A stretch of 64,000 nucleotides of DNA, taken from assembly GCA_947579665.1 (NCBI GenBank), contig CANPUZ010000036.1, positions 372,001-436,000 on the forward strand. Direction: 5' to 3'. This document shows positions 1 through 11,060 of the stretch, piece by piece. The DNA comes from Sympetrum striolatum. Lineage: Eukaryota > Arthropoda > Insecta > Odonata > Libellulidae. The notes beneath the pieces are model-generated. The model saw only the letters and a program-made list of their open reading frames with translations, was not told the DNA's origin and made no database searches. The position numbers and the translations under genes were made by a program. Numbering within the stretch: position 1 is the stretch's first letter; the number at the start of each line of letters is the position of its first letter.

Positions 1-291
1 TTCGAGTCCCGAGAGCCATTTACATTCGTGAAAATTAGAACGTCTTTTGAGGCAGTTGTAGCCAATATTTCTGCTTGAATTTTCACATATAGTTAGAGAT
101 GGTGATCTTCTATTGTGCTGCATAGTAGGTTCACAAGGAAGACCCGGGTTTGATGCCAGACGATAAAATTTCAGCGAATTTTAAGAATATTTTCAATCCT
201 TTTTTTTCTTTTGAGGGCCGTCCCGATATGATGCCGACATGAAATTAGTGTTGTCGATCTGCTTGCAGTATGCAAGCTACATTTTACTCGT
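1..291 (-). repeat. Satellite unit 1, head part only
   Basis: Cut by the window start. Read on the minus strand it begins with the head at 291 (complement of TTTTACTCGT), then the hairpin, the A-run (seen as the T-run near 199-210), and two monomers with B-box-like motifs. Confidence 0.85.
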
Positions 292-850
292 ATAATAGAT
301 AGATGCTTCTCCGGATTCACTCATGATATACCCAGATACCCAGATAGGATACTAATTCACAGGCTAAACTACTGGCGTCATTGACTCAAAATTTTTACCA
401 CGTATTGGCCATAACGTGAAACCCCTAGGAAAAAAGCGACTTTGATCCTCAGTGTCATAGGCTCGATTCCAGAGGGGCCCAAAGTCCCGATTTTTCCCGT
501 TTAAATGCATTACCGTGATTTTCGGGAATAAAAAAAATACTTTCCGGATAGGTAGAGAAAGAAAACTCAAGGAGCCTATATATATGGTAATGATCTATCG
601 AAATCATAAATGAGTTTTACGGAAAATATCCTGGGTTCGATGCTAGGTCGGGGCAAAAATCGGCCGTTTAAAATGCGTTGTGGCGATTTTTAAGATTTTT
701 TTTGGACCCCTTTCCGAATGCATGGTAACTTGAAATTTGGCATGGGGTTAGAAATCATAAATATATTTCATAATAAAATTTTACATATTCGCTGAGTGTC
801 CTTGGTTCGATCCCATAGGGCCATTTGCACTCCACAATGCATTTCTTATG
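292..850 (-). repeat. Satellite unit 2, tail part, inverted at 850
   Basis: Starts with the tail at 292-350, including the variant doubled CTGGGTAT seen also in unit 12. Monomers run in minus orientation to about 850, where the sequence switches to plus-oriented monomers without a head or tail. The break lies at a short inverted repeat around ATGCAT (838-853). Confidence 0.85.
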
Positions 851-2079
851 CATATTGGCTACAACTGCCTCAAACGACGTTCTACTTTTCAGGAATGTAA
901 ATGGCGCTCTGGATTCGAACCAAGGACGATCTTGGAAATCTAAAACATGTTCATGAAAGTTATTTATGGTCTCTATCTATTTGCCGAATTTCAAGTTTCT
1001 ATATTATTGGGATAGGGCTCAAAATAATTATTAAAAATCGGATCAACTACTGATATAAATGACGCCTGGTGTCGAACCCAGGAAATATATGTACGCTGTG
1101 AATGCACAGTATGATTTTAAAGGACTTGATCTTATTTTGTGCAAAGTTTGAAATCGATATCATGCCGGGAAGTACCTAAAATTTGTCTCCGTTATCTCCA
1201 TAAGAAATGCATAAGGAATGTAAATGGCCCTCTGGGATCGAACCAAGGACCATCAGCGAATAAAAAAAATTTGATTATGAAATAAATTTATGATCTCCAA
1301 CCTCATGCCGAATTTCAAGTATCCATGCCATCGGGAAAGGGTCCAAAAAAATCATAAAAATCGCCACAATGCTTTTTAAACGGCCGATTTTTGCCTCGAC
1401 CTAGCATCGAACTTAGGACATTTTCCGTAAAACTGATTTATGATTTCGATAGATCATTACCATATATATAGGCTCCTTGAGTTTTATTTCTCTACCTATC
1501 CGGAAAGTATTTTTTTTTTATTCCCGAAAATCACGGTAATGCATTTAAACGGGAAAAATCGGGACTTTGGGGCCCTCTGGAATCGAACCCATGACACTGA
1601 GGATCAAAGTCGCTTTTTTCCTGGGGGTTTCACGTTATGGCCAATACGTGGTAGAAATTTCGAGTCAAATCTTAAAAATCGCCGCAATGCATTTTAAACG
1701 GCCGATTTTTGCCCCGACCTAGCATCAAACCAAGGATAATATTCGTAGATGTCTTTATGGTTTCCTTTAGATATGCAGGGCATTTATCGATCCCTTGAAT
1801 TTCAACTCTCTACTTTTCCGGGAAGTGCACCAAAAAAATTTTCGAAAATCCCCGCCATGTATCCTTATGGAGAAAATCGCGACTTTGGGGCCTTCTGGAA
1901 TCGAACCCATGACACCGAAGTTCAAAGTCGGCTTTTTCCTGGAGGTTACACGTCATGGCCAATATGTCGTAAAAATTTCAAGGCAGTGGCACTTGTGGAA
2001 CATGGTTAGAATTTTGATCCCCTATATATAACTTATGTATATATATATAGGTATATCCGGAGAAGCGTCTATATATTAT
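851..2079 (+). repeat. Satellite unit 3, headless, type-2 tail
   Basis: Begins inside a monomer at the inversion break and runs through monomers with TCGAACC to a type-2 tail. The type-2 tail contains GGCACTTGTGGAACATGG and ends with TATCCGGAGAAGCG. It directly abuts the head of the next unit at 2080. Confidence 0.85.
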
Positions 2080-3234
2080 ACGAGTAAAATGTTGCTTGCA
2101 TACTGCAAGCAGATCGACAACACTATTTTCATGTCGGCATCATATCGGGACGGTCCTCATAAGAAAAAAAAAAGGATTTATTTTTTTCTTAAAATTCGCT
2201 GAAATTCCATCGTCTGGCATCGAACCCTGGTCTTTACTATGAACTTACTATGCAGCACAATAGAACAACACCATCTCTAATTACGTGTGAAAATTCAAGC
2301 AGAAATATGGGCTACAACTGCGTCAAAAGACGATCTAATTTTCACGAATTTAAATGGCTCTCTGGATTCGAACCAAGGACGATCATGGAAATCTAAAAAC
2401 TGTTTCTGAAAGTTATTTGTGATCTATATCTATATGCCGAATTTGAAGTTTCTATATTATTGGCAAAGGTTTCAAAATAACTCCTAAAAATCGGATCAAC
2501 TTCTAATTGCAGAGACACCTGGTGTCGAACCCAGGACTTATTGATAGCTGTGAATGCACTGTTTGATTTGTATGGACTTGATCTTTCTATACACAAAGTT
2601 TGAAGTCGATATCGAGCCTGAAAGTACCTAAAATGTGTTTCCGTAATCTCCATAAGAAATACATTGAGGAATGTAAATGGCCCTCTGGGATCGAACCAAC
2701 GACCATTAGCGAATATGTAAAATTTGATTATGAAATAAATTTATGATCTCTAACTCCATGCCGAATTTCAGGTTTCCATGCCATCGGGAAGGGGTCCAAA
2801 AAAAATCTTAAAAATCGCCACAATGCATTTTAAACGGCCGATTTTTGCCTCGACCTAGCATCGAACCCAGGATATTTTTAGTAAAAATCATTTATGGTTT
2901 CGATAGATCATGACCATATATATCGGCTCCTTGAGTTTCAAGTCTCTACCTATCCGGCAAGTATTTTTTAAAAATTTCCGAAAATCAAAGCAATGCATTT
3001 AAACGGGAAAAATCGGGACTTTGGGGCCCTCTGGAATCGAACCCATTACACTGAGGTCCAAAATAGCAATTTTTCTGGTGGTTACACGTTATGGCCAATA
3101 TGTCGTAAAAATTTCAAGTCAATGACGCTTGTGGTTTGGCCTGTGAGTTTGTATCCTCTCTATATATATATATATATGGATACATGAATGAATCCGGAGA
3201 AGCATCTATATATAATAGATATATATATATATAT
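2080..3234 (+). repeat. Satellite unit 4, complete reference unit
   Basis: Complete unit. The head ACGAGTAAAATG is followed by the hairpin, an A-run near 2163-2172, and six monomers whose TCGAAC motifs start at 2220, 2368, 2525, 2691, 2861 and 3037 (spacing 148-176 bp). The type-1 tail has GACGCTTGTGGTTTGGCC, a TA run, then GAATGAATCCGGAGAAGC. Between motifs the monomers share only weak similarity, mainly AATTTCAAGTTTC and AAAAATCG blocks. Confidence 0.9.
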
Positions 3235-4309
3235 ACGAGTAAAATGTAGCTTGCATACTGCAAGCAGATCGACAACACTAATTTCATATCGGCATTATAT
3301 CGGGACGGTCCTCAAAAGAAAAAAAAAGGATTTAATTTTTTCTTAAAATTCGCTGAAATGTCATCGTCTGGCATCGAACCCGGGTCTTACTGAAAACCTA
3401 CTATGAAAAACAATAGAAGATCACCATCTCTAACTATGTGTGAAAATTCAAGCAGAAATATTGGCTACAACTGCCTCAAAAGAAGCTCTAATGTTCACGA
3501 TTGTAAATGGCTCTCGGGACTCGAACCAAGGACGATCTTGGAAATTAAAAAAATGTTTCTGAAATTTATTATTGATCTCAATCTATATGCCAAATTTCAA
3601 GTTTCTATATTATTGGGTAAGGTTTCAAAAAAATTCCTAAAATTCGGATCAACTTCTGATTGCAGAGACACCTGGTGTCGAACCCAGGACACATTGATAG
3701 CTATGAATGTATAGTTTGATTTGTTTAGACTGGTTCTTCCATCATGCTAAGTTTTAAGTCGATAGCATGCAGGGAAGTACCTTAAACTTGTTTCCGTTAT
3801 CTCCATAAGAAATGCATTGAGGAATGTAAATGGCCCTCTGGGATCGAACCAAGGAACATCAGGGAAAACATAAAAATCGATTATGAAATATATTTATGAT
3901 ATCTAACCCCATGACGAATTTCAGTGTTCCATGCCATCGGGAAAGGGTCCAAAAAAAAATCTTAAAAATCGCCACAATACATTTTAAACGGCAGATTTTT
4001 GCATCGACCTAGCATCGAACCCAGGTTATTTTCCGTAAAACTCATTTATGTTTTCGATAGATCATGACCATATATAAAGGCTCCTAGAGTTTCGATTCTC
4101 TACCTATCCGGGAAGTATTTTTTTTTAATTCCCGAAAATCAAAGCAATGCATTTAAACGGGAAAAATCGGGACTTTGGAGCCCCCTGGAATCGAACCCAT
4201 GACACTGAGGATCAAAATCGCAATTTTTCTGGTGGTTACACGTTATGGACAATCTGTCGTAAAAATTTCAAGTCAATGACGCTTGTGGTTTAGGCAGTGA
4301 GTTTGTATC

Positions 4310-4407
<98 letters not shown>

Positions 4408-4443
4408 ATACATGAATGAATCCGGAGAAGCATCTATATATAA
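3235..4443 (+). repeat. Satellite unit 5 with long TA run
   Basis: Complete unit with the same six-monomer order as the reference unit. The tail is expanded by a (TA)n run of about 90 bp at 4315-4405. Confidence 0.88.
4315..4405. repeat. (TA)n microsatellite
   Basis: Uninterrupted TA dinucleotide run of about 90 bp in a unit tail, the longest of the TA runs that mark every unit junction in the array. Confidence 0.95.
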
Positions 4444-4515
4444 TAGATATATCTATTATATATAGATGCTTCTCCGGATTCATTCATGTATCCATATATA
4501 TATTCATATATATAT
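4426..4515. repeat. Tail-tail palindrome
   Basis: The tail motif GAATCCGGAGAAGCATC is followed at once by its reverse complement, with TATATAATAGATAT in the middle. This makes a nearly perfect inverted repeat about 35 bp per arm. Only the tail of the inverted unit survives; the next head starts at 4516. Confidence 0.85.
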
Positions 4516-5680
4516 ACGAGTAAAATGTTGCTTGCATACTGCAAGCAGATCAACAACACTAATTTTATGTTGGAATCATATAGGGACGGTCCTCAAAAGA
4601 AAAAAAAATGAATAAAAATTACTAAATATTTATGAAATTTCATCGTCTGGCATCGAACCCTGGTCTTTACTGTGAACTTACTATGCAGCACAATAGAAGA
4701 TCATTATCTCTAACTATGTGTGAAAATTCAAGCAGAAAGATTGGCTGCAACTGCCTCAAAAGACGTTCTAATTTTCACGAATGTAAATGGCTCTCTGGAT
4801 TCGAACCAAGGACAATCTTGGAAATCTTTAACATGCTTCTGAAAGTTATTTATGAACTCTATCTATATGCCGAATTTCAAGTTTCTATATTATTGGGAAA
4901 GCTTTCAAAATAATTACTAAAAATCGGATCAACTTCAGATTGCAGAGACACCTGGTGTCGAACCCAGGACACATTGATAGCTATGAATGCATAGTTTGAT
5001 TTGTTAAGACTGGTTCTTCTATCACGCTAAGTTTTAAGTCGATAGCATGCCGGGAAGTACCTAAAATTTGTTTCCGTTATCTCCATAAGAAATGCATTGA
5101 GAAATGTAAATGGCGCCCTGGGATCGAACCAAGGACCATCAGCGAATATGTAAAATTTGATTATGAAATATATTTATAATCTCCAACTCCATGCCGAATT
5201 TCAAGTTTCCATGCCATCGGGAAAGGGTCCAAAAAAAATCTTAAAAATCGCCACAATACATTTTAAACGGCCGATTTTTGCCTCGACCTAGCATCGAACC
5301 CAGGATATTTTCCGAAAAACTCATTTATGTTTTCGATAGATCATGACCATATATAAAGGCTCCTAGATTTTCGATTCTCTACCTATCGCGGAAGTATTTT
5401 TTAAAAATTCCCGAAAATCAAAGCTATGCATTTAAACGGGAAAAATCGAGACTTTGGGGCCCTCTGGAATCGAACCCATGACACTGAGGTGCAAAATCGC
5501 AATTTTTCTGGCGCTTACACTCTATGGCCAATATGTCGTAAAAATTTCAAGTCAATCACGCTTGTGGTTTGGCCTGTGAGTTTGTATCCTCTCTATATAT
5601 ATATATATATATATATATGAATATATATATGGATACATGAATGAATCCGGAGAAGCATCTATATATAATAGATATATATA
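4516..5680 (+). repeat. Satellite unit 6
   Basis: Complete unit, same monomer order as the reference. Its tail meets the tail of the inverted unit 7 around 5680, so units 6 and 7 form a long inverted repeat of about 1.1 kb per arm. Confidence 0.88.
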
Positions 5681-6764
5681 TATATAGAGAGGATACAAAC
5701 TCACAGGCCAAACCACAAGCGTCATTGACTTGAAATTTTTACGACATATTGGCCATAGAGTGTAACCGCCAGAAAAATTGCGATTTTGCACCTCAGTGTC
5801 ATGGGTTCGATTCCAGAGGGCCCCAAAGTCTGGATTTTTCCCGTTTAAATGCATTGCTTTGATTTTCGGGAATTAATAAAAAATACTTCCCGGATAGGTA
5901 GAGAATCAAAACTCAAGGAGCCTATATATATGAACATGATCTATTGAAAACATAAATGAGTTCTACGAAAAATATCCTGGGTTCGAAGCTAGGTCGAGGC
6001 AAAAATCGGCCGTATAAAATGTATTGTGGCGATTTTTAAGATTTTTTTTGGACCCTTTCCCGATGGCATGGAAACTTGAAATTCGGCATGGGTTTAGATA
6101 TCATAAATATATTTCATAATCAAATTTTACATATTCACTGATGGTTTTTGGTTCGATCCCAGAGGGACATTTATATTCCTCAATGCATTTCTTACGGAGA
6201 TAACGGAAAAAAATTTGAGGTACTTCCCGGCATGATATCGACTTCAAACTTTGTATGAAATAAGATGAAGTCCTAATATATCATACTGTCCATTCAGAGC
6301 TACCTATATGTCCTGGGTTCGACACCAGGCGTCTCTACAATCAGTAAAATATCCGATATTTAAGAATTAATTTAAACCCCTTCCCAATAATATTCAAACA
6401 TGTTTTTAGGCATTTAGATAGAGAACATAGAGACATTTTAAAAACATGTTTTAGATTTCCTAGATCGTCCTTGGTTCGAATCCAGAGAGACATTTACATT
6501 ATTGAAAAGAAGGACGTCGTTTGAGGCAGTTGGAGCCAATATTTCTGCTTGAATTTTCACACATAGTAAGAGATGGTGATTTTCTGTTGTGCTGCATAGT
6601 AGGTTCACCAAGAAGGCCTTGGTTCGATGCCAGACGGTTAATTTGCAGCGAATTTTAAGAATATTTTCAATCCCAATTTTTTTCTTTGAGGGCCGTCCCG
6701 ATATGATGCCGACATGAAATTAGTGTTGACGATCTGCTTGCAGTATGCAAGCAACATTTTACTC

Positions 6765-6765
<1 letters not shown>
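5681..6765 (-). repeat. Satellite unit 7
   Basis: Complete unit in minus orientation. It has a type-1 tail at 5690-5770, B-box motifs in GGTTCGA orientation, including a GGTTCGATTCC match near 5805, and the head hairpin at 6739-6755. Confidence 0.88.
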
Positions 6766-6800
<35 letters not shown>

Positions 6801-7877
6801 TGGGGATCAAAAGTCTAAGCATGTTCCACAAGTGCCACCGACTTGAAATTTTTACGACATGTTGGCCATAAGGTGTAACCTCCAGAAAAAGCCGACATTT
6901 AACCTCGGTGCCATGGGTTCGATTCCAGAAGGCCCCAAAGTCGCGATTTTCCCCATAAGATTACATAGCGGGGATTTTCGAAAATTTTTTTGAGGCACTT
7001 CCCGGAAAAGCAGAGAGTTGAAACTCGAGGGACCGCTAAATGCCGTGCATAGCAACGGAAAATTGGGAAGACATCTTCGAATATTGTCCTTGGTTCGATG
7101 CTAGGCCGGGGCAAAGATCGGCCGTTTAAAATGCATTGCGGCGATTTTTAAGATTTTTTTTGGATCCTTTCCCGATAACATGGATACTTGAAACTCGGCA
7201 CGTCGATAGATATCATGAATTTATTTCATAATCGAATTTTACATATTAGCTTATGGTCCTTGGTTCGATCCCAGAGGACCATTTGCACTTCTCAATGCTT
7301 TTCTTACGGAGATAACGGAAACAAATTTAAGGTACTTCCCGGCACGATATCGACTTCAAACTTTGCATGTAGAAAGATCAACTCCATACAAATCAAACAG
7401 TGCATTCACAGCTATCAAAGTGTCCTGGGTTCGACACCAGGTGTCTCTGCAATCAGAAGTTGATCCGATTTTTAGGAATTATTTTGAAACCTTTGCCAAT
7501 AATATAGAAACTTCAAATTCGGCATATAGATAGAGATCATAAATAACTTTCAGAAACATTTTTTAGATTTACAAGATCGTCCTTGGTTCGAATCCAGAGA
7601 GCCATTTAAATTCGTGAAAATTAGAACGTCTTTTGAGGCAGTTATAGCCCATATTTCTGCTTGAATTTTCACATATAGTTAGAGATGGTGTTGTTCTATT
7701 GTGCTGCATAGTAAGTTGTCAGTAAAGACCCGGGTTCGATGCCAGACGATGGAATTTAGGCAAATTTTAAGAAAAATTTCAATCCATTTTTTTCTTTTGA
7801 TGGCCGTCCGGATATGATGCCGACATGAAAATAGTGTTGTCGATCTGCTTGCAGTATGCAAGCAACATTTTACTCGT
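6766..7877 (-). repeat. Satellite unit 8, type-2 tail
   Basis: Complete unit in minus orientation. The type-2 tail is at 6766-6850 (CATGTTCCACAAGTGCC) and the head hairpin lies just before 7877. Its head faces the head of unit 9 across the LINE insertion. Confidence 0.88.
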
Positions 7878-7901
7878 ATATATATATATATATATATATA
7901 T

Positions 7902-7951
7902 ACCCCTCCTCATCACCGCCACAGTTCATTGCCTCATCGGGGCGGAGGGGT
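7902..7951 (+). other. Inverted repeat at LINE 5' end
   Basis: ACCCCTCC near 7902 is complementary to GGAGGGGT near 7943, giving a possible stem-loop at the very 5' end of the LINE transcript. Function unknown. Confidence 0.5.
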
Positions 7952-8111
7952 GTTAACGGAGGTTAGAGGCGATGCATAGCCCAGGTTCAACCATGCTAAG
8001 AAGGCTTCAACAATATCTCCGGCCAAATAATGAAAGTGGCATTCACCAACCGGCAGTAGGACAGCCTGGTGAATTATTGTCCTAACCCCCCCAAATACAA
8101 GTACAATTTTC

Positions 8112-11033
8112 ATGATGAGCTTCTTTAATGGAAATTTATCCGGACGTAAAAGCACCACCCATTCGGATGTCCGGGAGGTGGTGGCATTGAAGAGGTCCAT
8201 CATGAAGAAAAGAATTACTACCCTGCAATTCACAACCTACAACTGCCGCAGCTTGAAGAGTGAAGAACGACTGCTGGAACTACTCAATGAAGCAGAGAAG
8301 ATAAAATGGGATATCATCGGTCTCAGCGAAGTCAGAAGAAAATCAGAGGAGCTACTTACACTGAAGGAAGGACACTTATTCTTTTACAGGGGTACCAAGG
8401 ATGGAAGAAATGGAGGCGTTGGATTTTTGATCAATAAGAGATGGAAGGATAATGTGGTCAAAATCGAAGGTGTATCAGATAGAATTTGTAAACTCATACT
8501 GAAGATCAATGAGCGTTACTCAGTACAGGTCATCCAAGTCTACGCACCAACAGCGGCAAGCAGCGAAGAGGAAATTGAAAACTTCTACCAAACTCTCGGC
8601 ACTGAACATGACAAGGAGGCCCACTACTATAAAGTCATTATGGGAGATTTTAATGCTCGTGTAGGGCAGCGGGAAACTGATGACACTGTCGCAGGACAAT
8701 ATGGACTGGGCCAGAGAAATGAGCGAGGTCACCGCTTAGTAGAGTTTGTAGAATGCACCAATATGTATATAACAAATACATACTTTAAGAAAAATCCTAC
8801 AAGGAAATGGACGTGGAGAGGTCCCAATGGAACAAAAAATGAAATAGACTACATATTGGTAAACAGACTCTACACTGTAACTAACTGTGAAGTTTTGAAT
8901 AATTTCAACACTGGAAGTGACCACAGAATTGTTAGATGCAGAATCAATATTAACCCCCGAATGGAACGAAAGAAGTTGGTTTCTTGCAAGAAGGAGGAGA
9001 TAAATATTGATAAACTATCAAATAACGAGAAAAAGTTTCAGCTGAAACTTAGAAATAGATTCTCAGCACTTCAGGAGGAAGAACTCGAAACCAAAGTTAT
9101 GGAAATTGTAAAGAAAGCGGCAGAAGAAGTAGCAAGCATGCCAAGAAAACCTAAGGATAAGAAATTTAGTGATAGAACCCGGAAAATGATGAAACGACGG
9201 AAGGAACTGAAGAATTTAAACACTCCAAGAGATAATATCGAATATGCCGAGCTTTGCAAAGCCATCAGAGTAGCAATCAAGGAAGACGTGAGGAATTTTA
9301 ATGAAAAGATTGTGCAAGAGGCCATAGAAAATAACAAAAGCATAAAGAGGGCTAGAAGACTCCTAGCAATTGGTAAGAAACAGATTTTAGCCTTACAGAA
9401 AGGAGATGGCACCACAACATATAACAGACCAGCAATATTGAGGATTGTAGCAGAATACTTTGGCAACCTATACAAGAAGATAGGAAACGCCGAAGAGGAG
9501 AACCAAGATGAAAGCCAAAGCTCACAAAATCTTCTCTCAATCCTCCCAGAAGAAGTAATGGCGGCGATTAAGCAGATGAAGAATGGGAAAGCAGGAGGAG
9601 CAGATGGGGTGTTAGCGGAATATCTGAAAGCTGGTGGAACAGAGATTGCTAATGTTTTAGCACAATTATTCAGTAATTGTCTAAAACAAGGAATGATTCC
9701 CAAGGAATGGAACCACGCAAGGATTGCCCTTCTGCACAAGAAAGGAAGCAAAGAAGATTTGAAGAACTATCGCCCCATTAGCCTCCTTCCAGTTGTCTAC
9801 AAAACATTCATGAGGATAATAGCGGGACGTCTTAAGATGACCCTGTCTTCAGCCCAGCCTAGAGAACAAGCGGGATTCCGGAAAGGCTTCAGCACTATGG
9901 ACCACATCCACACATTACAGGAAATTATAAACAGAACGAATGAATACGAGATGCCACTCGTCCTTTGCTTTGTAGATTATGAACAGGCCTTCGACTCGGT
10001 AAGTACCTCCTCCACTCTGAAAGCTCTGAAGAATCAAGGGATAGATTCTGAGTACATCCGCCTCTTGCGCAGTGTCTACGAGAATGCCACAGCTTCTGTA
10101 ATGCTTCATGAAGAGACCGATGAATTCAAGATTGAGAAGGGAGTTCGACAAGGTGACGGTCTGTCTCCCATCTTGTTCACAGCCATTTTAGAAGAAGTTT
10201 TTAAAACCCTTGATTGGGAAGAGAAGGGGTTAAGAGTAAATGGGGAGTACATCAGTCAATTCCGTTTTGCAGATGATATAGTTCTCTTTGCAGGTAACGC
10301 AGAAGATCTAACTTCAAGACTTGAAGAGCTAAACACAGCAGGACAGAAGATAGGACTCAGGATAAACCTAACAAAAACAAAGGTAATGTATAATTCTTTT
10401 ACAGTGCAAGAGCCAGTCAAACTTCAAGGAAAACCTCTGGATGTTTGCTTGGAATACACATACCTGGGACAACTTGTAACAACAGGAGAGAAAAACAGGA
10501 TTAATGAAGTAAACAGAAGAATGAAACTTGGCTGGAGCGCATTTGGAAGGAACTCACACATTCTGAAGTCAAGAATGCCAATGGTTTTGAAGAGGAAGGT
10601 CTTCAACCAATGCATTTTACCTGTCTTGACCTATGGAAGTGAAACTTGGGTGTTAAATGCTGCAATAACCCAGAGACTTCAGACAACGCAAAGGAGCATG
10701 GAGCGCTGCATGCTGGGAATCACAAGAAGAGACAGGAAACGAAACACTTGGGTGAGAATGATGACTGGAGTTACAGACATAATAGATAAGGTAAGATCAC
10801 TGAAATGGAGGTGGGCCGGCCATATTGCAAGAAGAAACGACAACCGTTGGACATCTGCAGTTCTCAACTGGATACCAAGAGATGTGAAGAGACCAAGAAG
10901 ACGACCTATGGACAGGTGGAACAGAGACATCATCAAGTACTTAGGTGTAACGTGGCAACGAGAAGCTCAGGACAGAGAAAATTGGAAAGTACTTGGGGAG
11001 GCCTACATCCGACGTCGGATTGAAAATGGCTGA
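8112..11033 (+). CDS. RTE-type endonuclease / reverse transcriptase
   Basis: Single 973-residue protein that nicks target DNA and reverse-transcribes its own RNA at the nick. The N-terminal half is an exonuclease-endonuclease-phosphatase type endonuclease: YNCRS with Asn44, LSEVR with catalytic Glu73, QVYAPT (142-147), GDFNA (178-182), EIDYI (244-248) and SDHR (269-272). The reverse transcriptase domain spans roughly 535-780: NYRPISLLP, FVDYEQAFD with Asp622, RQGDGLSP, and the catalytic FADD box (719-722). A C-terminal region with W-R-W-A-G-H (about 890-900) follows, as in related LINEs. There is no internal stop or frameshift. The first ATG (8112) is used; a second Met follows directly. The TGA stop merges into the TGA-repeat tail. 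Codon use is less AT-biased than the surroundings, fitting a mobile gene. Clade assignment rests on layout and motifs, not on a search. Confidence 0.93.
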   Translation: MMSFFNGNLSGRKSTTHSDVREVVALKRSIMKKRITTLQFTTYNCRSLKSEERLLELLNEAEKIKWDIIGLSEVRRKSEELLTLKEGHLFFYRGTKDGRNGGVGFLINKRWKDNVVKIEGVSDRICKLILKINERYSVQVIQVYAPTAASSEEEIENFYQTLGTEHDKEAHYYKVIMGDFNARVGQRETDDTVAGQYGLGQRNERGHRLVEFVECTNMYITNTYFKKNPTRKWTWRGPNGTKNEIDYILVNRLYTVTNCEVLNNFNTGSDHRIVRCRININPRMERKKLVSCKKEEINIDKLSNNEKKFQLKLRNRFSALQEEELETKVMEIVKKAAEEVASMPRKPKDKKFSDRTRKMMKRRKELKNLNTPRDNIEYAELCKAIRVAIKEDVRNFNEKIVQEAIENNKSIKRARRLLAIGKKQILALQKGDGTTTYNRPAILRIVAEYFGNLYKKIGNAEEENQDESQSSQNLLSILPEEVMAAIKQMKNGKAGGADGVLAEYLKAGGTEIANVLAQLFSNCLKQGMIPKEWNHARIALLHKKGSKEDLKNYRPISLLPVVYKTFMRIIAGRLKMTLSSAQPREQAGFRKGFSTMDHIHTLQEIINRTNEYEMPLVLCFVDYEQAFDSVSTSSTLKALKNQGIDSEYIRLLRSVYENATASVMLHEETDEFKIEKGVRQGDGLSPILFTAILEEVFKTLDWEEKGLRVNGEYISQFRFADDIVLFAGNAEDLTSRLEELNTAGQKIGLRINLTKTKVMYNSFTVQEPVKLQGKPLDVCLEYTYLGQLVTTGEKNRINEVNRRMKLGWSAFGRNSHILKSRMPMVLKRKVFNQCILPVLTYGSETWVLNAAITQRLQTTQRSMERCMLGITRRDRKRNTWVRMMTGVTDIIDKVRSLKWRWAGHIARRNDNRWTSAVLNWIPRDVKRPRRRPMDRWNRDIIKYLGVTWQREAQDRENWKVLGEAYIRRRIENG

Positions 11034-11060
11034 TGATGATGATGATGATGATATATATAT

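Larger units (their letters stand above)
7902..11051 (+). mobile_element. RTE-clade non-LTR retrotransposon, apparently full length
   Basis: A LINE of about 3.15 kb: a 5' leader of about 210 bp, one long reading frame, almost no 3' UTR, and a tail of GAT/TGA repeats, the usual layout of RTE-clade elements. Both flanks are TA runs (7878-7901 and 11051-11060), so the target duplication cannot be told from the microsatellite. Removing the element restores a head-to-head junction of two satellite units. The intact frame suggests recent insertion. Confidence 0.9.

Noticed and set aside
1440..2031. Repeated short frames such as HLNGKNRDFGALWNRTHDTE seen in many units
   Set aside because: The same peptide recurs in both orientations because the satellite monomer recurs; frames are short, start inconsistently and lack splice borders.
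4268..4483. Tyr-Ile repeat protein (YIYIYI)
   Set aside because: Translation of a TA microsatellite.
8520..10936. Minus-strand frames of 60-226 codons inside the LINE
   Set aside because: They are antisense shadows of the 973-codon reverse transcriptase frame.
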